From Bacteroidota bacterium (GTDB taxonomy: Bacteria; Bacteroidota; Bacteroidia; Flavobacteriales_D; Crocinitomicaceae), in the NCBI GenBank assembly GCA_024280295.1, contig JAJRQK010000010.1, positions 1 to 35,984 on the forward strand: 35,984 nt of DNA. Reading direction: 5' to 3'. Positions 17,514-24,255 of this stretch are shown in pieces. The translations under genes were made by a program, and so were the position numbers. Numbering within the stretch: the stretch's first letter is position 1; every line of letters begins with the position of its first letter. A model generated the notes under the pieces. It was not told where the DNA came from. It searched no databases and saw nothing but the letters and a program-made list of their open reading frames with translations.

Positions 17514-18390
17514 AGACAACATAAAGGATTTTTTTTCTGAGAAACTCGGAAACTATGAAGCGAAAGTTAACCCTAAATTATGGGGAAAGGTAGCTTCTCA
17601 AATCGGGACTACAGCAACAGTAGTTGGTACTGGGGCTTCAGTCTTGACCAAATGGTTAATCGGTCTTAGTATTTCAGCTGTCGCAATTACAGCTGCAACT
17701 GTTGTTTTTAATTCTTCTGAAGTTGTGACTAATGAGCCAGTTGCTGAAATTTTAGAAATAAAAGAAGAGAAACTTTTTGTTGAAGCTCCAATAAAGAAAG
17801 AGACACAAGTATTAACGGATAAGAATGTTGTTTCAACTGCCTCAGTGAATGAACCCGTAAAGACGACGATTCAACCGGGAAGTACCAGAAATAAAATTGT
17901 AAACCCACAGGTAAATCAAATTGATCTATCAACACCTGCTTCAGAAGAGCAAAATGATGTCATTGCTATAGCGAATGAAATTGTCAACACCACAGCGCCA
18001 AAGAGAAGTGAAGAGGCAGCTGTTAAATCTGAAGAGGGTAAAGAAACGAACGCTTTAGATATTAATCCTATAATTGAACAAGCATCAGAAAGTTTGGAAC
18101 CAACGTTTAGTATTACACAGTACACAAATGTTTTCTCACCAAATGGAGATAGAATTAATGATGTATTTTCTCTAAAATCAGAAGGGATTAGTGATTTCTA
18201 TTTAATAGTGATCAACGATAGAGGAGAGTCTGTGTTTAAGTCAGATGATAGTAATTTCGAATGGAATGGACGCGACCTTCGTTCGGAGCCTGTTCCCGAC
18301 GGAAATTATGTATATATGTTGAGTGGAAAAGATAAAGATGGAAACCCTATCGCTCAAACTAGGTCACTTACTATTCTTCGGTCGCGTTAG
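17503..18390 (+). CDS. Membrane partner of the ECF sigma factor with type B T9SS (CHU_C) C-terminal domain
   Basis: About 295 residues. The only usable start near the frame's opening is TTG at 17503: a stop lies at 17497-17499 and no ATG is near. It overlaps the sigma gene by 11 bases. Residues 1-35 (KDNIKDFFSEKLGNYEA, VNPKLWGKVASQIG) resemble the short cytoplasmic segment found in many Bacteroidota genes next to ECF sigma factors. A membrane helix follows (about 49-70), then a low-complexity Glu/Val/Thr-rich linker (about 75-200). The end (about 206-295) is a gliding-motility/CHU_C domain: NVFSPNGDRINDVF, FYLIVINDRGESVF, WNGRD, VPDGNYVYML. I infer a negative regulator of the sigma factor whose outer part mimics or senses T9SS traffic. 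No classical zinc anti-sigma motif is visible. Confidence 0.8.
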   Translation: MEGKDNIKDFFSEKLGNYEAKVNPKLWGKVASQIGTTATVVGTGASVLTKWLIGLSISAVAITAATVVFNSSEVVTNEPVAEILEIKEEKLFVEAPIKKETQVLTDKNVVSTASVNEPVKTTIQPGSTRNKIVNPQVNQIDLSTPASEEQNDVIAIANEIVNTTAPKRSEEAAVKSEEGKETNALDINPIIEQASESLEPTFSITQYTNVFSPNGDRINDVFSLKSEGISDFYLIVINDRGESVFKSDDSNFEWNGRDLRSEPVPDGNYVYMLSGKDKDGNPIAQTRSLTILRSR

Positions 18391-19090
18391 ACTTCTTTAG
18401 CCAATCAGCGTACTTCTTAACACCCATGTAATAGAATGTCAACCCTAGTATTAGAAAGACATGGCTCGCGTCATTACGGTCGAAGTATTGCGACAGATTG
18501 ATCTTCATTGATTGTAGAAAAGCTGTAGGAAGAAGAACGAGAACACTCACCCAGAAATACCTGAAGCCTGCGGTTATTGTTTTTGCATAACGAGCACCCA
18601 AGTACCCAAGAGTAAATAATAGTCCAATTGCAGTGTTTATAGTGCTTGTGCGCAATCCTTTACCAGGATCAACATCTAAATCAACAAACATAAAAACGGC
18701 TACTGTACCAGCGAAGGCTACTATAAGTTTGATTTGACTGATTCGAATCAAAATTCTCTTCCATTTTTCATTTGGAAACAACGACAGCATTGCTCGCTCT
18801 ACGAAATAGGGAGCAATTATACCCAATAGCCATGCGGGATACTTTCCAGGAACGCCCCAATAATTGAAACAGAGATGACCAAGGCCGCCGAAAATAAAGC
18901 TTACACCAAAAAGGATAAAGAAGTATTTCCAATAGCGAAAGAATGGAGTAGAGACCATTTTACTCACGCGATAAGCAAAATACCAAGAAACAAGCGCAAT
19001 GACTAGATCTCCTATCATGGCATTTGGCTCAACTAAATCTAGACCAAATGGTTGAAACGTAATTTTAGGAAAATCTTCTCCGATGAGCAT
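18371..19090 (-). CDS. Polytopic membrane protein, function unknown
   Basis: 239 residues with about seven hydrophobic helices (starting near residues 25, 52, 82, 115, 145, 172 and 212). I cannot name the family with confidence. Noticeable motifs are GGLGHLCFNYWG after helix 2 and NDASHVFLILGLTFYYMGVKKY near the end; histidines at helix ends recall membrane hydrolases of the ceramidase/PAQR kind, but this is a resemblance only. The ATG directly abuts the stop of the upstream SDR gene (19091-19093), so it is the last gene of a four-gene operon. Its 3' end overlaps the convergent CHU_C-domain gene by 20 bases. Confidence 0.75.
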   Translation of the reverse strand: MLIGEDFPKITFQPFGLDLVEPNAMIGDLVIALVSWYFAYRVSKMVSTPFFRYWKYFFILFGVSFIFGGLGHLCFNYWGVPGKYPAWLLGIIAPYFVERAMLSLFPNEKWKRILIRISQIKLIVAFAGTVAVFMFVDLDVDPGKGLRTSTINTAIGLLFTLGYLGARYAKTITAGFRYFWVSVLVLLPTAFLQSMKINLSQYFDRNDASHVFLILGLTFYYMGVKKYADWLKKSNATEE

Positions 19091-19912
19091 TTATTGTCTT
19101 CTTTCTTCGAACTTGTGAAGGTTCTTTAGTATGATTTTTTCGACTAACATTGGGAAACGTGCTTGCATGAATGAATTTAACTTACCTATTCCTGTCAACG
19201 TATAAATAAATTTTCTTTTTTGAATATTTTTAGTAACGACTCCCGCAACATACTCCATCGATTGAACACCTTTTTTCCCGTCACGTTTTTCCAATATTTG
19301 CATAGACCCATCAGCGCTGATTGCTTCTTTATTGTGTTCAATTTGTGTGATGCCAACGAAAACAAGCCCTACGTGGATGTTGTTTGCTTTTTCCTCCAGT
19401 CGAATTGACTCAGCGACAGCTCGCAATGCCATTTTTGATGAACAATAGGCAGACATTCCTGGAATTCCTCTTATTCCGGCAAGGCTTGAAATAAAGACGA
19501 TACTTCCTTTTGTTTTTCGCAGTTCTGGAATTGCAGTTATAGTAGGATTAACAGCACTAAACAAGTTGCTGGCAAAAACTTTTTCGAATACTTCAGGATC
19601 TACTTCGCCAACATTTCCCCGATTTGATACTCCAACATTATTGACAAGGATATCTAGTTTACCAAAATGGTCAACCGCAGTTTTAATCAAATTTTTTCCA
19701 GCACCCTTCTCTGAAATATCACAGCAAACGGTGATCACTTTAGTGTGTATTTTTTCAACCGCTAATTTTGCCTCATTCAATCGTTCTTGATTCCTACCAT
19801 TTAGAACAATAGAAACACCTTGTTTTGCTAGATCTATCGCAATTGCTTTACCAATCCCACGACTAGAACCTGTAATTACGGCTACTTTTCCTGATAAACT
19901 AACTCTTCCCAT
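19091..19912 (-). CDS. Short-chain dehydrogenase/reductase (classical SDR)
   Basis: 273 residues with the full classical SDR set: cofactor loop TGSSRGIG (residues 14-21), the NNVG motif near 91-94, and the catalytic triad S143, Y156 and K160 (YCSSK). The R18 in the glycine loop and the N38-G-R40 segment after the second strand favour NADP(H). The basic tail of about 30 residues (LVEKIILKNLHKFEERRQ) beyond the fold resembles membrane-associated SDRs that act on lipid or ketone substrates; the substrate is not readable from sequence. The start overlaps the end of the upstream CPBP gene by 14 bases, and the next gene abuts the stop, so it is firmly inside an operon. Confidence 0.92.
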   Translation of the reverse strand: MGRVSLSGKVAVITGSSRGIGKAIAIDLAKQGVSIVLNGRNQERLNEAKLAVEKIHTKVITVCCDISEKGAGKNLIKTAVDHFGKLDILVNNVGVSNRGNVGEVDPEVFEKVFASNLFSAVNPTITAIPELRKTKGSIVFISSLAGIRGIPGMSAYCSSKMALRAVAESIRLEEKANNIHVGLVFVGITQIEHNKEAISADGSMQILEKRDGKKGVQSMEYVAGVVTKNIQKRKFIYTLTGIGKLNSFMQARFPMLVEKIILKNLHKFEERRQ

Positions 19913-20654
19913 TACTTTTAATATAGTTGATGTCTGGATTGAATTTGAGTGCTGTAAGGTTGTTTGTCCAAGCCATTGCTAAATGCACAATAAATGCAAT
20001 CCAAATCGTTCCAGAAGCCGCTGTAAGCAGGCACAAAACGATTCCGAGAGGAATTGCTCCAATTGTTTCATCCAATCCTTTAGGAATATGCGTTGCTGAA
20101 TAGAGCGCTACGTTAATTGCAATTGCTGGCCAAAGCCCAAGAGGTTCAACTAATGGAACGAATAAGACACCTCGGAAAAGAAATTCATAACCAAAGAGAT
20201 AAATAGCCCAACCGAGTAAGCTTAAAAAGAGTGTTTTCTTTCCCCAAACCTTTGTTCTTATTTGTGGGTAGTTAACAAAATTCTTAGGGTTCTTAGCTGA
20301 GAAAAATGCTAATGGAATTACCAAAATGCATAATCCTGTTGTCCAAACCAGTGTAAAAAGGGTTGTTTCGGGGATAATTGTAAACCCTAAATCTCCTAAT
20401 GACATTTCTGGAATGAAAAGAAGACACAATAGTGTTGGAACAACACCCATACTGAAAAAACCGAAAGCTTTGGTGAAAAAGATGTGTTTCACATACGCTG
20501 TTTCTGGGTCATATTTTTTATGGTAACGCTTTTTTATTTTCGTTGATTGTGCTGTAAACCAATACATTAGAAAAAACACTAGTGCTAAAAATATAGGAAC
20601 ACAAACGCGAGTATGTTCGGCGGTCCAAATCATATTGACTTCGTAGTAATTCAT
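19899..20654 (-). CDS. CPBP (CAAX/Abi-like) family intramembrane protein
   Basis: 251 residues with about six to seven helices. The family's three motifs are present in order: FGYEFLFRG (E157, R161), ALYSATHIPKG (H189), and FIVHLAMAWTNN (H224, N231). The usual double glutamate EExxxR is here Y156-E157, so one of the conserved acidic residues is replaced. The CPBP fold covers the glutamate-type intramembrane proteases related to Rce1; the remaining E, H and H/N residues are compatible with activity but the Y substitution makes that uncertain. It is the second gene of the operon, 12 bases after the epimerase-like gene, and overlaps the SDR gene by 14 bases. The start could be M1 or M8. Confidence 0.88.
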   Translation of the reverse strand: MNYYEVNMIWTAEHTRVCVPIFLALVFFLMYWFTAQSTKIKKRYHKKYDPETAYVKHIFFTKAFGFFSMGVVPTLLCLLFIPEMSLGDLGFTIIPETTLFTLVWTTGLCILVIPLAFFSAKNPKNFVNYPQIRTKVWGKKTLFLSLLGWAIYLFGYEFLFRGVLFVPLVEPLGLWPAIAINVALYSATHIPKGLDETIGAIPLGIVLCLLTAASGTIWIAFIVHLAMAWTNNLTALKFNPDINYIKSNGKS

Positions 20655-20666
20655 AGATATAGGTGT

Positions 20667-21662
20667 TTATTTATTTTCTAAGTAACCGTTCTCTTTAAAC
20701 CAGTCGTAACATTCTTGAATAGCTTCTTCAATTGGAGTTTCTGGTAAACCAATTTCTTTTCGAGCTTTTTCAGGAGAATAATAATGTCGTTCACAAGAGA
20801 TAATCGCAAGTTCTTTCGTTACTCCAGGATAGTACTTGAAAATCTTAGCGAAAAACGAGTTCATAGCACCATACCCTTTTACAATGAAGTTTGAAAGTTT
20901 ACGCTTAACAGGTTTACCGTTGATTGTCTCTGCAATCATATTGAATGCAGCTTGATAAGTAAGGTTGCGATTTCCGAGGATATAACACTCACCGATTCGT
21001 CCCATTGTGATTGCATTGGAAATAGCTGTTGCTGCATCTTTTACTGCTACAAAGTTCTTCCCCCCTGCTGAATAACCAGGTATTTTTCCTTGGTGAACAG
21101 CCAAAATCATTGCCCCTGAGCTTGGCCTAGAGTCATAAGGACCGATCATGTATGTGGGGTTGACAACAATTGCTTGCAGTCCTTTATTTTTAACCGCATC
21201 CAATACAATTTCTTGTGCCTTTTGCTTTGAATCCATATAATCGACACCATAGCGTGCTGATAAATATGGGTTTCCTTCTTTGCCTGGAACCTGTTCGTCG
21301 CCATATCCAAATGAATTAGCTGTACCGACGTATATCATGCGTCCAACATTGTGTTTCAAACAAGCTTCAATGACATTTTCTGTACCATCAATATTTACCT
21401 TATTAACAAAAGGATTCCTTGCCGGAAAAACGGAGGTTGAAGCTGCGGCATGTATTACAATATCCTGACCAATGATGCATTTATCAAGATCTTGAGTGTT
21501 GACTATGTTTCCGTAAAACCGTTGAATGGGTAATCCGTCGAGAGTTATTGAGGGTTTTTCTTCCTCAAATAATAAGACACTTACCTCGTGATTTCTCGAT
21601 AATAGCTCACGAACAATGTTACTCCCTAATACGCCGTCTGGACCAGTGACTAGAATTTTCAT
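20667..21662 (-). CDS. NAD(P)-dependent epimerase/dehydratase (extended SDR)
   Basis: 331 residues. The nucleotide loop is TGPDGVLGSN (G7, G10, G13), followed by the GNIVNTQDL acidic turn. The active site shows T114 (VGTANSFGYG), Y142 and K146 (YMDSK). The overall pattern resembles 3-beta-hydroxysteroid dehydrogenase/dihydroflavonol reductase-like members rather than sugar-nucleotide epimerases, hinting at a ketone or lipid substrate, but this cannot be settled by eye. First gene of a tight minus-strand operon with the CPBP, SDR and membrane-protein genes. A TATCTTTG -7 element lies 32 bases upstream. Confidence 0.92.
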   Translation of the reverse strand: MKILVTGPDGVLGSNIVRELLSRNHEVSVLLFEEEKPSITLDGLPIQRFYGNIVNTQDLDKCIIGQDIVIHAAASTSVFPARNPFVNKVNIDGTENVIEACLKHNVGRMIYVGTANSFGYGDEQVPGKEGNPYLSARYGVDYMDSKQKAQEIVLDAVKNKGLQAIVVNPTYMIGPYDSRPSSGAMILAVHQGKIPGYSAGGKNFVAVKDAATAISNAITMGRIGECYILGNRNLTYQAAFNMIAETINGKPVKRKLSNFIVKGYGAMNSFFAKIFKYYPGVTKELAIISCERHYYSPEKARKEIGLPETPIEEAIQECYDWFKENGYLENK

Positions 21663-21693
21663 AAAATGATAGTACCTTGTAATTAATTTTTGG

Positions 21694-21701
21694 CAAAGAT
21701 A
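21694..21701 (-). promoter_or_regulatory. Candidate -7 promoter element of the epimerase operon
   Basis: Minus strand TATCTTTG, a full match to TAnnTTTG, 32 bases before the epimerase ATG. No convincing -33 element was assigned. Confidence 0.45.
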
Positions 21702-21722
21702 ACCTTAAAATTCAATTCATTT

Positions 21723-22061
21723 ATGTCGTTCGTCTTTCTTAAATCTCAAATTTACTTTTCTGTGATTTTCTTATTGTTTGCTTGTAGCGAAGAGTTGGTG
21801 AAAGAATTGCCAAAACACATAGAGGAACAACGATTGTTAATAGGGAAATGGGAACAGAAAACGGACTTGGACACGACAACCGTATGGGAGTTTACAACAG
21901 CTCATTTAAAGTGGGGGAATTTCACACACTCTTATAAAATGAATAAAAGTGATTTATATATATCAGGGTTGAAATATCAGTTGCTATATCAATCGTCAGA
22001 TTCTATTCAACTTATTTCCAAAAGGGGAGATACGCTTTTACTTGAGCGATTAGGGGAATAA
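21723..22061 (+). CDS. Small putative lipoprotein
   Basis: 112 residues from the ATG at 21723, chosen because it gives a lipoprotein signal: MSFVFLKSQIYFSVIFLLFA followed by the lipobox cysteine (LFAC, then SEE). A TTG 33 bases upstream extends the frame but would disturb the signal. The mature part has a GKWEQKTDLDTTTVWEF segment and short beta-like stretches, similar to small lipocalin-like Bacteroidota lipoproteins, but I do not recognise a defined family. Acidic residues right after the cysteine (SEE) leave surface export possible. It diverges from the epimerase operon and runs towards the tRNA-Cys terminator, which lies on the other strand. Confidence 0.72.
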   Translation: MSFVFLKSQIYFSVIFLLFACSEELVKELPKHIEEQRLLIGKWEQKTDLDTTTVWEFTTAHLKWGNFTHSYKMNKSDLYISGLKYQLLYQSSDSIQLISKRGDTLLLERLGE

Positions 22062-22099
22062 AAAAAGCTTCCACAAGCCGAATAAACGGAGGGAAGCTT
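22062..22099 (-). terminator. Rho-independent terminator of tRNA-Cys
   Basis: On the minus strand, directly after the tRNA CCA end, AAGCTTCC pairs with GGAAGCTT across a 19-base loop (22064-22072 with 22092-22100 on the plus strand), followed by a run of T residues. The stem's first base coincides with the tRNA 3' end. It also closes the gap after the lipoprotein gene, but there is no T run in that direction. Confidence 0.75.
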
Positions 22100-22173
22100 T
22101 GGAGGTTCCGAGCGGATTCGAACCGCTGTAGATGGTTTTGCAGACCACTGCCTAGCCGCTCGGCCACGGAACC
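22100..22173 (-). tRNA. tRNA-Cys (GCA)
   Basis: Minus-strand cloverleaf of 74 bases: acceptor GGTTCCG pairs with CGGAACC, D arm GCCGAGCGG, anticodon loop CTGCAAA with anticodon GCA, and a T arm with GGTTCGAATCC. The discriminator base is U, the known identity base for tRNA-Cys, and CCA is encoded. A strong terminator follows. The folB-gltX pair lies upstream on the same strand. Confidence 0.97.
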
Positions 22174-22210
22174 CTACTTCGGCAAATGTAATGATTTTTT
22201 GGATGGTTTT

Positions 22211-22564
22211 CTATTCCTCTATGATTATTGCAACATTCTCCACATCGCCATTTATTGGGGGACTAAGCTTTGTTACCTTAACTCGCAATGAATGAAGTGC
22301 TTGAGGTTCATTTTTTATTCGGTTTACGATTCTTTGACCAACATGCTCAATCAACTTTGAAGCAACTGCCATTTCCTCTTTTACGATGTGGTTGATTAGT
22401 ACATAATCGATTGTTTTTGTGAGGTTGTCTGTTTTTACGGCGTCTGAAAAATCAGTCGTCAAATGAACATCTACCAAGTAATTTCCACCAATAAGTTCTT
22501 CCTCTGGAAGACACCCGTGATGGGAGTAGCATTTTATTCCATTCACCTCAATTACATGTTTCAT
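22211..22564 (-). CDS. folB: Dihydroneopterin aldolase
   Basis: 117 residues, the normal FolB length. The enzyme splits 7,8-dihydroneopterin into 6-hydroxymethyl-dihydropterin and glycolaldehyde in folate synthesis. Visible features: GIKCYSHHGCLPEEELIGGNYLVDV with the substrate-binding region, the NLTKTIDYVLI segment, EHVGQRIVNRI, and the C-terminal active-site lysine in VKVTKLSPPI. The start codon overlaps the gltX stop by four bases (ATGA), so it is co-translated with gltX. It lies just upstream of tRNA-Cys, on the same strand. Confidence 0.95.
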   Translation of the reverse strand: MKHVIEVNGIKCYSHHGCLPEEELIGGNYLVDVHLTTDFSDAVKTDNLTKTIDYVLINHIVKEEMAVASKLIEHVGQRIVNRIKNEPQALHSLRVKVTKLSPPINGDVENVAIIIEE

Positions 22565-24090
22565 GCTTGTGAAGTTGTTACTGCTAGTGTATCTAAACCA
22601 ATTGAAATACGTTCAACACATTCCTCTTTTCCAAGGAAGGATGCAATTTCAAACATACTTGGCCCCATTCCTTTTCCTGTTACTAATAGTCTAAACAATG
22701 GCAGAACAGCACCAATTCCTAATTCTTTCGATATAATAAAATCTTTAAATGATCCTTCAATTGATTCAGCGGAGTAGTCAGATAAAGTTGACATAACACC
22801 TTTCCACTCTCCCATTAATGAAGACGCATTGTTCTTCCATTTTTTACGCATTGTTTTTTCATCGTAAGATGTAGGTTTCTCTAATAAGAATGACCCTTCT
22901 GTCCAGATGTCTTCTACAAACGTTGCGCGTTCTTTCATAAGACGGCAAACAGTTGTTAGCCGATCTAAACCGTAGTTTTCAGTTAAAATTTCCGATAATT
23001 CCTTTGCTAGTACTTCATTGGGTGTTGACCGAAGATATTGTTGTTGGTACCATTTTGTTTTATCTGGGTCGAACTTAGCTCCTGACTTTGAAACTCGTTC
23101 AAGAGTAAATGTTTCACATAATTCATCTAATGAAAATATTTCTTGAGTGGTTCCAGGGTTCCACCCTAAGAATGCAAGCATGTTTAAAAACCCACCTGAA
23201 ATGTATCCCTTTTCTCGGTAGCCAGAATATACTTCTCCTTCAGCTGTTGTCCAGTTTGTTGGAAACACAGGGAAGCCTAATCGGTCACCATCTCGTTTTG
23301 AAAGTTTTCCATTTCCATCTGGTTTGAGTACAAGTGGTAGGTGTGCAAACTTTGGAAGGTCCCAACCAAAAGCATCGTAGAGCATCACATGGAGTGGAGC
23401 AGACGGTAACCACTCCTCCCCTCTGATCACATGGCTGATTTCCATTGCTTTATCATCTACAATGTTCGCTAAATGATAGGTTGGCATTCCTGTTGGTTTT
23501 AATAATATTTTATCATCTATGTTGTTTGTATTAACAACGACCCAGCCTCTTACTTCATCCTCAAATCGAATATCTACGTTTCTCGGCATTTTCATTCGAA
23601 CCGTATAAGGTTCTTCAGCAGCAATTCGCTTTTCTACTTCATCCGCAGGAAGCGTCAATGAGTTTTTCATTGATGCACGTGTAATATTATTGTATTGCCA
23701 GTTTGGCATTCCCATAGAGCTGGCTTGCTTCCGCATTGCATCCAACTCTTCTGGCGTATCGAAAGCCAAATAAGCGTGACCATCTTTTACCAGTTGTTCG
23801 GCAAAAGGCCTGTAAGTATCTTTTCTTTCGGATTGAATATAAGGTCCAAAATTTCCGCCTAACCCAGGACCTTCTGTGGGCATTATTCCACACCACTTTA
23901 AGGCATCCATTATATAATCTTGTGCTCCTGGAACAAACCGCTTCTCATCAGTATCCTCAAGACGAATCAGAAACACGCCATTATATTTCTTAGCAAAAAG
24001 ATAATTATAAAGCGCTGTACGAACTCCTCCTAGATGAAGGGGTCCTGTTGGTGATGGTGCGAATCTTACGCGAACGGGTCTATTTGACAT
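22561..24090 (-). CDS. gltX: Glutamyl-tRNA synthetase
   Basis: 509 residues, class I aminoacyl-tRNA synthetase charging tRNA-Glu. The HIGH-type motif is PSPTGPLHLGG (H19), the second signature is KLSKRDGDR near residue 265, and the catalytic-domain motif RLEDTDEKRFVPG follows the first. The C-terminal helical anticodon-binding region ends at about residue 509. Length is usual for a bacterial GluRS. Whether it is discriminating or also charges tRNA-Gln cannot be told by eye. It is followed by folB with a four-base overlap. A TATCTTTG -7 element lies 19 bases upstream. Confidence 0.97.
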   Translation of the reverse strand: MSNRPVRVRFAPSPTGPLHLGGVRTALYNYLFAKKYNGVFLIRLEDTDEKRFVPGAQDYIMDALKWCGIMPTEGPGLGGNFGPYIQSERKDTYRPFAEQLVKDGHAYLAFDTPEELDAMRKQASSMGMPNWQYNNITRASMKNSLTLPADEVEKRIAAEEPYTVRMKMPRNVDIRFEDEVRGWVVVNTNNIDDKILLKPTGMPTYHLANIVDDKAMEISHVIRGEEWLPSAPLHVMLYDAFGWDLPKFAHLPLVLKPDGNGKLSKRDGDRLGFPVFPTNWTTAEGEVYSGYREKGYISGGFLNMLAFLGWNPGTTQEIFSLDELCETFTLERVSKSGAKFDPDKTKWYQQQYLRSTPNEVLAKELSEILTENYGLDRLTTVCRLMKERATFVEDIWTEGSFLLEKPTSYDEKTMRKKWKNNASSLMGEWKGVMSTLSDYSAESIEGSFKDFIISKELGIGAVLPLFRLLVTGKGMGPSMFEIASFLGKEECVERISIGLDTLAVTTSQA

Positions 24091-24108
24091 AATTCAATAA
24101 ATTTTGTG

Positions 24109-24116
24109 CAAAGATA
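24109..24116 (-). promoter_or_regulatory. Candidate -7 promoter element of gltX-folB
   Basis: Minus strand TATCTTTG, a full match to TAnnTTTG, 18 bases before the gltX ATG. The -33 element is unclear. Confidence 0.45.
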
Positions 24117-24255
24117 GTGAGAATCGAGCAAGTAATGAAGACACTTATTTCTCGCTTTATTGAACGTCTGTGATATACTATTGTATAAGGCTTTAACGTT
24201 TATTGTACAAGGATCAGAAAGATAAATTGTAATTTAGTTAATCAAGTGAATTAAT

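Noticed and set aside
23105-23120. Half-parS-like TGTTTCACATAA within gltX (also a similar one near 20484)
   Set aside because: Only the left half of the palindrome is present; expected by chance in AT-rich coding DNA.
23736-23993. Open frame on the plus strand opposite gltX
   Set aside because: Antisense to a well-conserved gene, no recognisable family, no start signals; a shadow of gltX codon use.
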